Below are positions 25,058 through 33,279 of a stretch of 64,000 nt of DNA, in pieces. The notes below the pieces were generated by a model. The model worked only from the letters and a program-made list of their open reading frames with translations, had not been told where the DNA came from and did not search any database. Within the stretch, counting starts at the first letter, position 1, and each line of letters starts with the position of its first letter. Where the stretch lies: contig JACKKD010000002.1 of assembly GCA_020637675.1 (NCBI GenBank), forward strand, positions 248,001 through 312,000. The letters run 5' to 3'. Position numbers and translations under genes: made by a program. Source of the DNA: Paracoccaceae bacterium. GTDB lineage: Bacteria > Pseudomonadota > Alphaproteobacteria > Rhodobacterales > Rhodobacteraceae.

Positions 25058-25762
25058 ATGGTTTCCAGATCGCTTCTCGCCGTGCTCGCGCTCACCGCCG
25101 GGGCTGCGGCCCTTGCGACGCCCACTGTGCTCTCGGCCTTCGACCGGGGCGGCATGCGGGGCGGCATGATGGACGGAGGAATCGGCGGCGCTCCCTGGGC
25201 GGACTTCGACTTCGCCGGCGCCGACAAGGATTCTGACGGCAAGATCACCCGCGACGAACTCACCGCCTACCGGCAGTCGAACCTCGCCGGAATCGACTCC
25301 GACGGCGACAAGATGATCAGCGCGGCGGAACTCGCCGCGAAGATGACCGTCCGGATGCAGGCGCGGATCGAGGCCATGGCCAAGGAGCGGGTCGAGGCGC
25401 AGGACGTCGACGGTGATGGCAAGCTTTCGGTCGAGGAACTGATCGCCCCGCCGATGGCCGGGCGTCTCTTCGACCGGGCTGACGCCGACGGCGACGGCGC
25501 GGTGACCGAGGCCGAGCTTCAGGCCATGCGCGACCGCATGGGGGGCATGATGGGTCGAGGCGGAAACGGCCAGCGGGGCCAGGAAATGCGGGGCCACGGA
25601 ATGCGGGGTCACGGGATGCAGGGCCAAGGGATGCAGGGCCAAGGGATGGGCCAGGGCGGCTGGTTCGGTGATGACGACCGGGGCTATGGCATGGGACAGG
25701 GCTACGGCATGGGACCGTGTCGTACGCAGGGCGGCACCACGAACGACGGGGCCGGTCAGTAA
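25058..25762 (+). CDS. EF-hand calcium-binding exported protein
   Basis: 234 residues with an N-terminal signal peptide (LLAVLALTAGAAALATPTVL). Four EF-hand loops are visible: 'DKDSDGKITRDE', 'DSDGDKMISAAE', 'DVDGDGKLSVEE', 'DADGDGAVTEAE'. The C-terminal third is low-complexity Gly/Met/Gln/His, with repeats like 'GHGMRGHGMQGQGMQGQGMG', which might bind copper or other metals. AAAGGA precedes the ATG at 25058; the open frame runs 16 codons further up. A hairpin at about 25769-25795 (GGCCCCGGC / GCCGGGGTC, no T-run) follows. It precedes the sigma-factor operon. Confidence 0.85.
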   Translation: MVSRSLLAVLALTAGAAALATPTVLSAFDRGGMRGGMMDGGIGGAPWADFDFAGADKDSDGKITRDELTAYRQSNLAGIDSDGDKMISAAELAAKMTVRMQARIEAMAKERVEAQDVDGDGKLSVEELIAPPMAGRLFDRADADGDGAVTEAELQAMRDRMGGMMGRGGNGQRGQEMRGHGMRGHGMQGQGMQGQGMGQGGWFGDDDRGYGMGQGYGMGPCRTQGGTTNDGAGQ

Positions 25763-25869
25763 CGGCGACGGGCCCCGGCCCGCGGCCGGGGTCCGGATCG
25801 GCGGTGCGGCGCCTGCATCCCCGCGCTTGGGGTTTGCGGCGCCGGTCGTTCCGGTCTAGCCATGACCTC

Positions 25870-26454
25870 ATGCCCATGCCGCTCGACCTCGACGACCCAC
25901 GGTCCGACGATGCGCTCCTGGCCCTCTATGGTCGGGGCGACGGTGCTGCCGCACGGATACTGGCGCTGCGCCTCACACCCCTCGCCCTGCGTGTCGGCCA
26001 GCGGATGCTGGGCGACGCCGCCGAGGCGGAGGATCTGGCGCAGGAGGCGATGCTGAGGCTCTGGCGCGCCGCGCCGGGATGGCAGGCGGGAGGGGCGAAG
26101 GTCTCCACCTGGCTCTACCGGGTGGTGATGAACCTGGCGACAGACCGGCTCAGGCGACGCCGGACCGTGCCGCTTGACGACGGGCCGGAGCCCGAGGACG
26201 GGCAGCCGGGGGCGGTCGCGGGGCTGATCGAGGCCGAACGCGCGGCAGCACTCGAAGCGGCGCTCATGGCCCTGCCCGACCGGCAGCGCGAGGCCGTCGT
26301 GCTGCGCCATCTCGAAGGGCTCGCCAACCCCGAGATCGCCGAGATCATGGGCGTGGGCGTCGAGGCGGTGGAAAGCCTGGTCGCGCGCGGCAAGCGGGGA
26401 CTGGCGCAGAGACTTGCGGGGCGGCGGGAGGAACTGGGATATGACGGGGATTGA
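25870..26454 (+). CDS. RNA polymerase sigma factor, ECF type
   Basis: 194 residues. Region 2 is 'MLGDAAEAEDLAQEAMLRLW' and 'VSTWLYRVVMNLATDRLRRR'; region 4 is 'ALPDRQREAVVLRHLEGLAN' and 'PEIAEIMGVGVEAVESLVAR'. Start uncertain between ATGs at 25870 and 25876; neither has a good Shine-Dalgarno. The stop overlaps the next gene by 14 bases. With the following membrane protein and metal-sensor-like protein it forms a compact stress-response operon, likely responding to metals or the envelope. Confidence 0.9.
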   Translation: MPMPLDLDDPRSDDALLALYGRGDGAAARILALRLTPLALRVGQRMLGDAAEAEDLAQEAMLRLWRAAPGWQAGGAKVSTWLYRVVMNLATDRLRRRRTVPLDDGPEPEDGQPGAVAGLIEAERAAALEAALMALPDRQREAVVLRHLEGLANPEIAEIMGVGVEAVESLVARGKRGLAQRLAGRREELGYDGD

Positions 26455-26830
26455 GATGGACCGGGACGACGATCAGCTGGAAGACTTCTTCGCCGCGGCG
26501 CGTCGTGCCGCGGCGGTGCCGTCGGAGGCACTTCTGGCCCGCATCATCGCGGATGCGGAAGATGCAATGCCGGTCCGGACCGCGTCGCGAGACCCGGCGC
26601 GCGTCGCACCGGCGCGCGCCGGCCTGCTCCGCTGGCTTGGCGCCCAGGCCGGCTGGGGTGCGCTCGGCGGGCTTGCAACCGCGACCGTCGCCGGTCTCTG
26701 GTTCGGTTATGCCGGGCTCGGCGAGACGGGTCCGCTTGCGGGGCTGGTCGGGGCGGGGGCGTCCGTCGGCGCCACGGAACTCCTGCCGGGCGGCGACACG
26801 ATCCCGCTTCTGCCGGGATGGGAGGGCTGA
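26441..26830 (+). CDS. Small membrane-anchored protein of the sigma-factor operon (candidate anti-sigma factor)
   Basis: 129 residues. A cytoplasmic acidic N-terminal part ('MDRDDDQLEDFFAAARRAAA', then 'PSEALLARIIADAEDA') precedes one hydrophobic helix ('WGALGGLATATVAGLWFGYA') and a short tail. The start is the ATG at 26441 behind GGGAGGA. Position directly after the sigma gene, with overlap, and the soluble-plus-one-helix form suggest an anti-sigma factor, but there is no ZAS zinc motif (HxxxCxxC). The role is inferred from context only. Confidence 0.7.
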   Translation: MTGIEMDRDDDQLEDFFAAARRAAAVPSEALLARIIADAEDAMPVRTASRDPARVAPARAGLLRWLGAQAGWGALGGLATATVAGLWFGYAGLGETGPLAGLVGAGASVGATELLPGGDTIPLLPGWEG

Positions 26831-26832
26831 CC

Positions 26833-27321
26833 ATGGCGGAACCGGAAACGCCGAAGGCCACCGTTCCCGCGCCGACCGTTCCGGGCGGGCGGTGGAAGAC
26901 CTGGGCGCTTGTCTTGTCGCTGGGCGTGAACCTCTTTGTCGCCGCTGCGGTCCTCGGCGCGGGCCTGCGCCACCACCGCGAGGTGCGTGACGTCGGTTTC
27001 GGCCCCTTCACCGAGGCCCTGACACGCGAGGATCGCATGGCGCTGCGCGATGCGTTCATGGCCGCCGCGCCCGATGTCGGAATGCGGCGCCGAACTGCGG
27101 CCGAGGACGCGGCGCAACTCGCCGCGGCACTCCGGGCCGATCCCTGGGATGCGGCGGCGGTCGAGGCGCTTCTGCTGCGCCAGGGGGCGCGGGCTGAGGA
27201 GCGCTTCGCTCTGGGCCGGCGGCTCTTCCTCGAACGGCTGGGGCAGATGACGCCCGAGGCTCGGGGGGCGTTGGCCGACCGTATCGAACGCATGCTGGAC
27301 CGCGGCCGGAAGGGGGAGTGA
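26833..27321 (+). CDS. Periplasmic heavy-metal sensor-like protein (CnrR/ZraP/Spy superfamily)
   Basis: 162 residues, one N-terminal membrane helix ('WALVLSLGVNLFVAAAVLGA') and a helical periplasmic domain with 'LTREDRMALRDAFMAAAPDV' and 'RLFLERLGQMTPEARGALAD', the LTxxQR-like helical hairpin pattern of the CnrX/ZraP/Spy group. GGGAGGG precedes the ATG at 26833, two bases after the previous stop. In CnrYXH systems such a protein senses metal and releases the sigma factor; the same logic is plausible here. Confidence 0.78.
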   Translation: MAEPETPKATVPAPTVPGGRWKTWALVLSLGVNLFVAAAVLGAGLRHHREVRDVGFGPFTEALTREDRMALRDAFMAAAPDVGMRRRTAAEDAAQLAAALRADPWDAAAVEALLLRQGARAEERFALGRRLFLERLGQMTPEARGALADRIERMLDRGRKGE

Positions 27322-27357
27322 GCCCCCGCGCGGAGGCGATTGCGCCCCTTCGGCCGT

Positions 27358-28731
27358 TCAGGCCGCGGAGCGGCAGATCGTGACCTGGTTCCGCCCCTCG
27401 GCCTTGGAATCGAGAAGTGCCGTGTCGGCGAGGCCGATCAGCTCCTCCACCCCTCGGGCGCCGCGTCCGCCGAGGGCAAGCCCGATGGATATCGTCACCG
27501 AAACGCCGCCGCCGTCCTTCAGCCGGACCGGCCGTTCGCCGACCACGCGGCGAAGCCGCTCGGCAGTCGCCCGCGCGGCCTCGAGCGTGGTGTCGGGCAG
27601 CGCCACGAGAAACTCCTCGCCGCCGATGCGCGCGATGAGGTCCACCGCCCGCAGGTTCGACCTGAGCCGCTTGGCCACCTCGACCAGTACTGCGTCGCCG
27701 GCGGCGTGGCCGAGCGTGTCGTTGATGGCCTTGAAGCGGTCGAGGTCGAGCAGCATGACCGCGAACTGCCGCCCGGTTATCTCCGCGCGCTCGGCGATGC
27801 GCGCCAGATGCGGCAGTGCATAGCGGCGGTTGTGGAGGCCCGTGAGCGGATCGGTCATGGCCTGACGAAGCCCGTCTGCGACCGACGCGCGCAGCCGGTC
27901 GGACTGCCGCTTGCGCGCGATCTGGGTGGTGATCCGGTGCGCCATTTCCGCCGGATCGGCACGCTCCTCGATCAGGTCGGCCGCGCCGAGGTCGAGCGCC
28001 ACGGCCGCCACTTCCCGTCCCTGCGCGGGCAGCATGACGCAGACCGAGGAATAGCGCGTCGCCGCGCGCGAGCGCAGTTCCGACATGAGCCTGAGCCCGT
28101 CGCCGGCCCGGCCGAGATCGGCGGCGACCACGAAGACATCCGGCACCCTGCCGCCGGCGAAAGTGCCGAGCGCCGTTTCCCGGTCGAGAACAAGGACTCG
28201 GTCGTCGAGATGGCCCTGCAACTCCCGCTTCCACGCGAGCGCCGTCTCGGCCCGCCCGGCGACGAGCCCGACGAGCGCCTGGCCCGCGAATTCCTTTGCG
28301 GCCTCGGCGAACCCGAGTTCCCGGTAGGTGCTGTCGCGCAGTCCGAGCTGTTCGGCCGTCTCGCGCGCCCGGAGCAGGCTTCTGAGCCGCGCGAGCAGCA
28401 CCATCTCGTCGATCGGTTTCCAGAATACCTCCTCGGCGCCGGCCCTCAGCGCCTCCATCTTTCGGGCGCTGTCGCGGAAGGCGGTGATCATCACCACCGG
28501 GATGTCGCGCGTCGTGGGGTCTGCCTTCAGCGCTTCGCAGACGGTGATTCCGTCCATGTCAGGGAGTTCCACGTCGAGAAGCACCAGATCGGGCCGCAGC
28601 GACCGTGCGAGCGCCAGCGCCTCGCGGCCGCTTGCCGCCTGCACGGTCTCGTAATAGGCGGCGGCGAGCTTCACCTTCAGCACGATGCGGTTAGTCGCGA
28701 CGTCGTCCACAATGAGAATCTTGCCGGCCAC
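27358..28731 (-). CDS. pleD: PleD-like response regulator diguanylate cyclase (REC-REC-GGDEF)
   Basis: 457 residues. The first receiver has 'KILIVDDVATNRIVLKVKLA' with phosphoacceptor Asp in 'PDLVLLDVELPDMDG'. The second receiver-like domain (about residues 155-270) is degenerate. The GGDEF domain has the active motif 'IARIGGEEFLVALPD' and an inhibitory RxxD (RAVD) five residues before it. This is the PleD architecture; Caulobacter PleD makes c-di-GMP to control polar differentiation. It is single and divergent from DUF3572. Confidence 0.92.
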   Translation of the reverse strand: MAGKILIVDDVATNRIVLKVKLAAAYYETVQAASGREALALARSLRPDLVLLDVELPDMDGITVCEALKADPTTRDIPVVMITAFRDSARKMEALRAGAEEVFWKPIDEMVLLARLRSLLRARETAEQLGLRDSTYRELGFAEAAKEFAGQALVGLVAGRAETALAWKRELQGHLDDRVLVLDRETALGTFAGGRVPDVFVVAADLGRAGDGLRLMSELRSRAATRYSSVCVMLPAQGREVAAVALDLGAADLIEERADPAEMAHRITTQIARKRQSDRLRASVADGLRQAMTDPLTGLHNRRYALPHLARIAERAEITGRQFAVMLLDLDRFKAINDTLGHAAGDAVLVEVAKRLRSNLRAVDLIARIGGEEFLVALPDTTLEAARATAERLRRVVGERPVRLKDGGGVSVTISIGLALGGRGARGVEELIGLADTALLDSKAEGRNQVTICRSAA

Positions 28732-28820
28732 GGGCGGGCCTCCGTTCGCTTTACTTCACCGATCCTTCCACTCATCTTTCGTTTGCAATGGTTAAGAAAT
28801 GCTTTCCGCGAAGGTAACGA

Positions 28821-29117
28821 ATGCGTAAGAGCGGGCCTGCGGGGCCGGAATTTGCCGAAACGCTGGCGCTCAACGCGCTGGCCTGGCTCGTGGGGAACGA
28901 CGAACTGCTGCCGGTCTTCCTCGGCGCGACCGGGACCTCGGCCGGGGACCTTCGCGACCGGGCAGCCGAGCCGGATTTCCTCGTCTCGATGCTCGACTTC
29001 CTGCTGATGGATGACGCCTGGATCGTCGCCTTCTGCGACGCCGCAGGCTACGCCTACACCGATCCTCTGGCGGCCCGTCAGGCGCTGCCAGGCGGGGCCG
29101 AGAGGCACTGGACCTGA
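28821..29117 (+). CDS. DUF3572 family protein
   Basis: 98 residues, acidic and helical. 'ALNALAWLVGNDELLPVFLG', 'AAEPDFLVSMLDFLLMDDAW' and 'IVAFCDAAG' are the conserved core of DUF3572, a small alphaproteobacterial family that is often next to pleD, as here. Function unknown. Its divergent partner is the PleD-like gene; about 90 bases separate the starts and probably hold both promoters. Confidence 0.88.
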   Translation: MRKSGPAGPEFAETLALNALAWLVGNDELLPVFLGATGTSAGDLRDRAAEPDFLVSMLDFLLMDDAWIVAFCDAAGYAYTDPLAARQALPGGAERHWT

Positions 29118-29204
29118 CCCATTGCGCCCGGTCTCCAAAGCGGCGAAGGTCGCGCCGCCAAGGCTCGGGTGGCCGGGACCGGGCGCGCAAGAATGGGGAC
29201 GGGA

Positions 29205-29909
29205 ATGTCGGCAATCCGCGGGCTTCTATTCGACAAGGACGGCACGCTCTTTGACTTCCGTGCGACCTGGGGTGCGTGGTCGCGCCGCCTGCTCGTCAAT
29301 CTCGCGGAAGAGGCGGGAGTGGCGCCCGAGGTCCTCGGCCGTGCGGTCGGCTACGATATTGCGACGGGCGCCTTCGCCAGCGACAGTGCCGTGATCGCCC
29401 ATCCCGTGCCCGAGATCGCGGCGCTCCTGCTGCCGCATCTTCCCGGGATGGCGCCGGACGCCCTCGTCGCGCGGATGAACGCGCTCTCGGCCGAGGCGGA
29501 ACTGGTACCTGCGGTACCGCTGCCGCCGCTCTTCGAGCGATTCCGCGCCATGGGGCTGAAGATCGGGCTTGTCACCAACGACGGCGAGGAACCGGCGCGC
29601 GCGCATCTCGCCTGGGCTGGGGTGGAGCGCCATTTCGATTTCATCGCCGGCTTCGACAGCGGTCATGGCGCCAAACCGCAACCGGGGCCGCTACTGGCCT
29701 TCGCCCGCGCCATGGGGCTGCCCCCCGCCAGCATCGCGATGATCGGTGACAGCCGGCACGACCTCCTGGCCGGCCGTGCCGCCGGAATGCCGACCGTCGC
29801 AGTGCTCACCGGCGTGGCGGAAGCCGCGGAACTCGCATCCGTCGCCGACGCGGTGCTGCCCGACATCGGCCATCTGCCGGACTGGATTGCCGCCCGCGAC
29901 GCCGCCTAA
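29205..29909 (+). CDS. HAD-family phosphatase (phosphoglycolate phosphatase-like)
   Basis: 234 residues. HAD motifs in order: nucleophile 'LLFDKDGTLFDFRATW', motif II 'IGLVTNDGEEPA', Lys motif 'HGAKPQPGPLLAFARAM' and motif IV 'IAMIGDSRHDLLAGRAAG'. A helical cap follows motif I, as in Gph-type enzymes. Phosphoglycolate is a likely but unproven substrate. GGGACGGGA lies before the ATG at 29205. The next gene, an MttB-like methyltransferase, begins about 110 bases later. Confidence 0.9.
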   Translation: MSAIRGLLFDKDGTLFDFRATWGAWSRRLLVNLAEEAGVAPEVLGRAVGYDIATGAFASDSAVIAHPVPEIAALLLPHLPGMAPDALVARMNALSAEAELVPAVPLPPLFERFRAMGLKIGLVTNDGEEPARAHLAWAGVERHFDFIAGFDSGHGAKPQPGPLLAFARAMGLPPASIAMIGDSRHDLLAGRAAGMPTVAVLTGVAEAAELASVADAVLPDIGHLPDWIAARDAA

Positions 29910-30021
29910 GTCTGCGGTCGCGCAGCGTTGGCGGTTCAAAAACGACGCATTCCTGTCGCAGCAGACGGCGAAGCGCGCGGATCGCGCCCCATGCTTGGGC
30001 GACCGGCAACGGAGGGCGGCG

Positions 30022-31575
30022 ATGGGAAGCGAACAGAAACGCAGGCGGGCAGGGGGGCGGGCCGGCCATGCCGAGCGTGCCGGCGTGCGTGCGATCGAGC
30101 AGATGCCCTGGCGCATCCCCGTGAACCCGGACCGGCCCATCGAGCCCCTCGACGAGGCGGGCGTGCAGTCCATCCACAAGGGCGCCATGCGCATCCTCAA
30201 GGACATCGGCATCCGCTTCCTGAACGAGGAGGCGCTGGCGCTCTTCCGTCAGGCCGGGGTGCGGGTGGAGGGCGAGACCGTCCGGATGGACGAGGATTTC
30301 GTGATGGAAATGATCGGCCGGGCGCCGCGCCGCTTCACCGTCACGCCGCGCAACCCGGACCGGACGCTGACCTTCGGCGGGCGCGAGATCTATTTCGGCA
30401 ACGTCTCCTCGCCGCCGAACTACTGGGACCTTGCCCGGGGCAAGGTGCCGGGGTTCATGGAAGGCTTCCGCGACTTCATCAAGCTGACGCAGTATTTCAA
30501 CTGCATCCATTTCGCCGGCGGCTATCCGGTGGAGCCGGTGGATGTCCACCCCTCCGTCCGCCACCTCGACTGCCTCTATGAAAAGCTCACCCTCACCGAC
30601 AAGGTCTGCCACGCCTACTCGCTGGGAAAGGAACGCGTCGAGGACGCGATGGAGATGGTGCGGATCGCCGGCGGGCTCAGCCACCAGGACTTCCGGGCAA
30701 GGCCCCGGATGTTCACCAACATCAACTCCGTCTCGCCCCTGAAGCACGACTTCCCGATGATCGACGGGGCGCTGAGGCTGGCGCGCGCCGGGCAGTTGGT
30801 CGTCGTGACGCCCTTCACGCTCGCGGGCGCGATGGCGCCGGTGACGATGGCGGGCGCGGTGACGCTCTCCATCGCCGAGGCGCTCAGCGCGATCGCGCTC
30901 CTGCAATACGCCGCGCCTGGATCGCCCGCGATGATCGGCACCTTCACGTCCAACGTCGACATGAAGTCCGGTGCCCCGGCCTTCGGCACGCCCGAATACA
31001 TGCGCGCCACCCAGATGACCGGGCAGCTGGCGCGGTTCTACGGTCTGCCCCTGCGCTCCTCCGGCGTCTGCGCGGCCAATGTGCCCGACGGCCAGTCGAT
31101 GTGGGAGACGTCGAACTCCCTCTGGGCGGCGATGCAGTCGGGCACAAACATGGTCTACCACGCCGCCGGCTGGCTCGAAGGCGGGCTGATCGCCAGCCCG
31201 GAGAAATTCGTGATGGACTGCGAGATGGTGCAGATGCTGCAGCGCTACATGGAGCCGCGGGTCTGGGCCACCGGGCCGGAGGACATCGCGCTGGAGACCA
31301 TCGCCGAGGTGGGTCCGGAAGGACATTACTTCGGCTGCCAGCACACTCAGGACCGCTACAGCACCGCCTTCTATGCGCCCTTCGCTTCCGACTGGCGCAA
31401 TTTCGAGGCCTGGCAGATCGACGGCGCGGTCTGGACCGCCGAGCGTTCGCACCGGATTGCCAAGGCGATCCTCGCGGAGTTCGAGGCACCGCCGATGGAC
31501 GACGCCGTGAGGGAGGAGCTTCGCGCCTTCGTCGCCCGCCGGAAGGAAGAGGGTGGCGCGCCCACCGATTTCTGA
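30022..31575 (+). CDS. MttB-family (trimethylamine/glycine betaine) methyltransferase, non-pyrrolysine type
   Basis: 517 residues. Full-length COG5598 protein: 'LDEAGVQSIHKGAMRILKDI', 'FGNVSSPPNYWDLARGKVPG', 'TPFTLAGAMAPVTMAGAVTL', 'PAFGTPEYMRATQMTGQLAR', 'GCQHTQDRYSTAFYAPFASD'. There is no in-frame TAG, so it is a non-pyrrolysine member; characterised relatives demethylate glycine betaine or similar quaternary amines to a corrinoid protein. No corrinoid protein or activase gene is nearby. GGAGG precedes the ATG at 30022. soxBDAG, which could act further down such a pathway, lies about 22 kb away. Confidence 0.9.
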   Translation: MGSEQKRRRAGGRAGHAERAGVRAIEQMPWRIPVNPDRPIEPLDEAGVQSIHKGAMRILKDIGIRFLNEEALALFRQAGVRVEGETVRMDEDFVMEMIGRAPRRFTVTPRNPDRTLTFGGREIYFGNVSSPPNYWDLARGKVPGFMEGFRDFIKLTQYFNCIHFAGGYPVEPVDVHPSVRHLDCLYEKLTLTDKVCHAYSLGKERVEDAMEMVRIAGGLSHQDFRARPRMFTNINSVSPLKHDFPMIDGALRLARAGQLVVVTPFTLAGAMAPVTMAGAVTLSIAEALSAIALLQYAAPGSPAMIGTFTSNVDMKSGAPAFGTPEYMRATQMTGQLARFYGLPLRSSGVCAANVPDGQSMWETSNSLWAAMQSGTNMVYHAAGWLEGGLIASPEKFVMDCEMVQMLQRYMEPRVWATGPEDIALETIAEVGPEGHYFGCQHTQDRYSTAFYAPFASDWRNFEAWQIDGAVWTAERSHRIAKAILAEFEAPPMDDAVREELRAFVARRKEEGGAPTDF

Positions 31576-31641
31576 GCAATTGCAGCGCTTCGGCCTTTCT
31601 TAACGACCCTTCGCGTAGCCTTTCAGCGTGAAGGAGTGCCC

Positions 31642-32223
31642 ATGCACGGTCTTGTCAACCGTTCCATCGAGTGTTTCCTGCGGGACACCTACGGCCCTGG
31701 GATATGGGCCGGCGTGGCCGTCGACGCCGGGCTCGATCCCCAGGGGTTCGAGGCCCTGGAACTCTACGACGATGCCGTCACCGATGCCGTTCTCTCCGCC
31801 GCCATGCGCCGTCTCGACAAGCCGCGGGAGGCCTTGCTGGAAGACTTGGGGATATACCTCGTCGGGCTCGAACCTCTGCGCCGCCTGCTCCGCTTCGGCG
31901 GTGAGAGTTACGAGGATTTCCTGCATTCGCTCGACGAACTGCCCGACCGGGTGCGCCTTGCCGTGGCCGACCTCCACCTTCCCGAACTTGCGCTCGAAGG
32001 GATCGGACCCTCGCGCTACCGGCTATGCTGTGCCGGCACTCAACCGGGGTTCGGCGCCGTCTTCGCCGGCATCCTGCGTGCCATGGCGGACGACTACGGC
32101 GCGCTCGCGCTCATCGAGCCGGGAGAGGTTTCCGGCGAGGTCGAAACCGTGGGGATCGAACTTCTCGATAGCTTCTTCGCCGCCGGGCGCGACTTCGATC
32201 TCGCCCTGCCGGAGACGCGATGA
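31642..32223 (+). CDS. H-NOX (haem NO-binding) domain protein
   Basis: 193 residues, a stand-alone H-NOX (HNOB) domain, the bacterial relative of the soluble guanylate cyclase sensor. The N-terminus 'MHGLVNRSIECFLRDTYGPG' and 'LLEDLGIYLVGLEPLRRLLR' are typical, and a candidate proximal His lies in 'YEDFLHSLDELPDRVR'. The canonical YxSxR haem-propionate motif is not evident; the aligned stretch reads 'LCCAGTQPGFG'. AAGGAG sits 5 bases before the ATG at 31642. The stop overlaps the next gene, an HNOBA-GGDEF protein, by 4 bases: a classic NO-to-c-di-GMP pair. Confidence 0.88.
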   Translation: MHGLVNRSIECFLRDTYGPGIWAGVAVDAGLDPQGFEALELYDDAVTDAVLSAAMRRLDKPREALLEDLGIYLVGLEPLRRLLRFGGESYEDFLHSLDELPDRVRLAVADLHLPELALEGIGPSRYRLCCAGTQPGFGAVFAGILRAMADDYGALALIEPGEVSGEVETVGIELLDSFFAAGRDFDLALPETR

Positions 32224-33269
32224 TGGACAGGGTCCGGCCGCATGACCCGGTTGTACTCGCCGCCGCGGATCTCGGCCGGCTGATGCCCATGTTCCTCTGG
32301 ATCGCGCCAGACGGACGGATCAGGGCGGCGGGTCCGACACTTGCCAAGGTCTGCGGCCCCGAGCCGATCGAGGGGGCGCGATTTCTCGACCGGTTCGAAC
32401 TGACCCGGCCCCGTTCCGCCGCAACGGTGGAGGAGGTGCGCCGGCTCGCGGGCCAGAGGCTGCAGCTGCGGCTGCGCCATGGCGCGCGCACCCCGTTTCG
32501 CGGCCATCTCGTGGGTCTCGGGGATGATCGAGGAATCCTGGTCAACCTCTCCTTCGGTATCGCCGTCGCCGAGGCGGTGCGCGATCATCGGCTTACCAGT
32601 GCGGATTTCGCGCCGACCGATCTTACCGTCGAACTTCTCTATCTGACCGAGGCCAAGGCGGCTGTCACGGACGAGCTTGCCGCGCTCAACTGCCGCCTCC
32701 GCGCGGCCCGCAGCGCCGCCGAGACGCAGGCCATGACTGACGCATTGACCGGGCTGGCGAATCGCCGCGCGCTCGACGCGGCACTCGCCCGGGCAATCGA
32801 GGCGGCCGCCTGCGGTCGGCGCGGCTTCGCGCTGCTTCACCTCGACCTCGATCTCTTCAAGCAGGTCAACGACACTTTCGGCCATGCGGCGGGCGATTTC
32901 GTGCTGGTTCGCGTGGCCGAGGTGCTGCGCACGGAGACACGCAAGCACGACACCGTCGCGCGCGTCGGGGGCGACGAGTTCGTATTGATCCTGCCCGGCC
33001 AGGTGGACGCAGGGCGGATCGACGCCGTGGCCCGGCGGATCATCGCGGGGCTCGAGGCACCGATGGACTGTGCCGGCCGGCCCTGCCACATTTCCGGCTC
33101 TATCGGCGCCACGATTTCCTCCCACTATGCAGTCCCGGACGCCGACGCGATGCTGAGCGACGCCGACGCGGCGCTCTATGCCTCCAAGCGCCTCGGACGG
33201 GGCCGCTGCACGCTCTTCATCTCCGGCATGCACCTGCCGGAGGACAAGCGCGAGCCGAGGCGCGGCTGA
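32220..33269 (+). CDS. HNOBA-GGDEF diguanylate cyclase, partner of H-NOX
   Basis: 349 residues. The N-terminal half resembles the HNOBA domain (PAS-like 'GRLMPMFLWIAPDGRIRAAG', then 'GILVNLSFGIAVAEAVRDHR' and 'LTSADFAPTDLTVELLYLTE'), followed by a short coiled coil and a GGDEF domain with intact 'ARVGGDEFVLILPG' and an inhibitory RxxD (RKHD) upstream. It likely makes c-di-GMP under control of the overlapping H-NOX gene; in several bacteria such pairs tune biofilm formation to nitric oxide. It lies about 1.4 kb before the nos operon. Confidence 0.9.
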   Translation: MMDRVRPHDPVVLAAADLGRLMPMFLWIAPDGRIRAAGPTLAKVCGPEPIEGARFLDRFELTRPRSAATVEEVRRLAGQRLQLRLRHGARTPFRGHLVGLGDDRGILVNLSFGIAVAEAVRDHRLTSADFAPTDLTVELLYLTEAKAAVTDELAALNCRLRAARSAAETQAMTDALTGLANRRALDAALARAIEAAACGRRGFALLHLDLDLFKQVNDTFGHAAGDFVLVRVAEVLRTETRKHDTVARVGGDEFVLILPGQVDAGRIDAVARRIIAGLEAPMDCAGRPCHISGSIGATISSHYAVPDADAMLSDADAALYASKRLGRGRCTLFISGMHLPEDKREPRRG

Positions 33270-33279
33270 GGGCGCGGGC

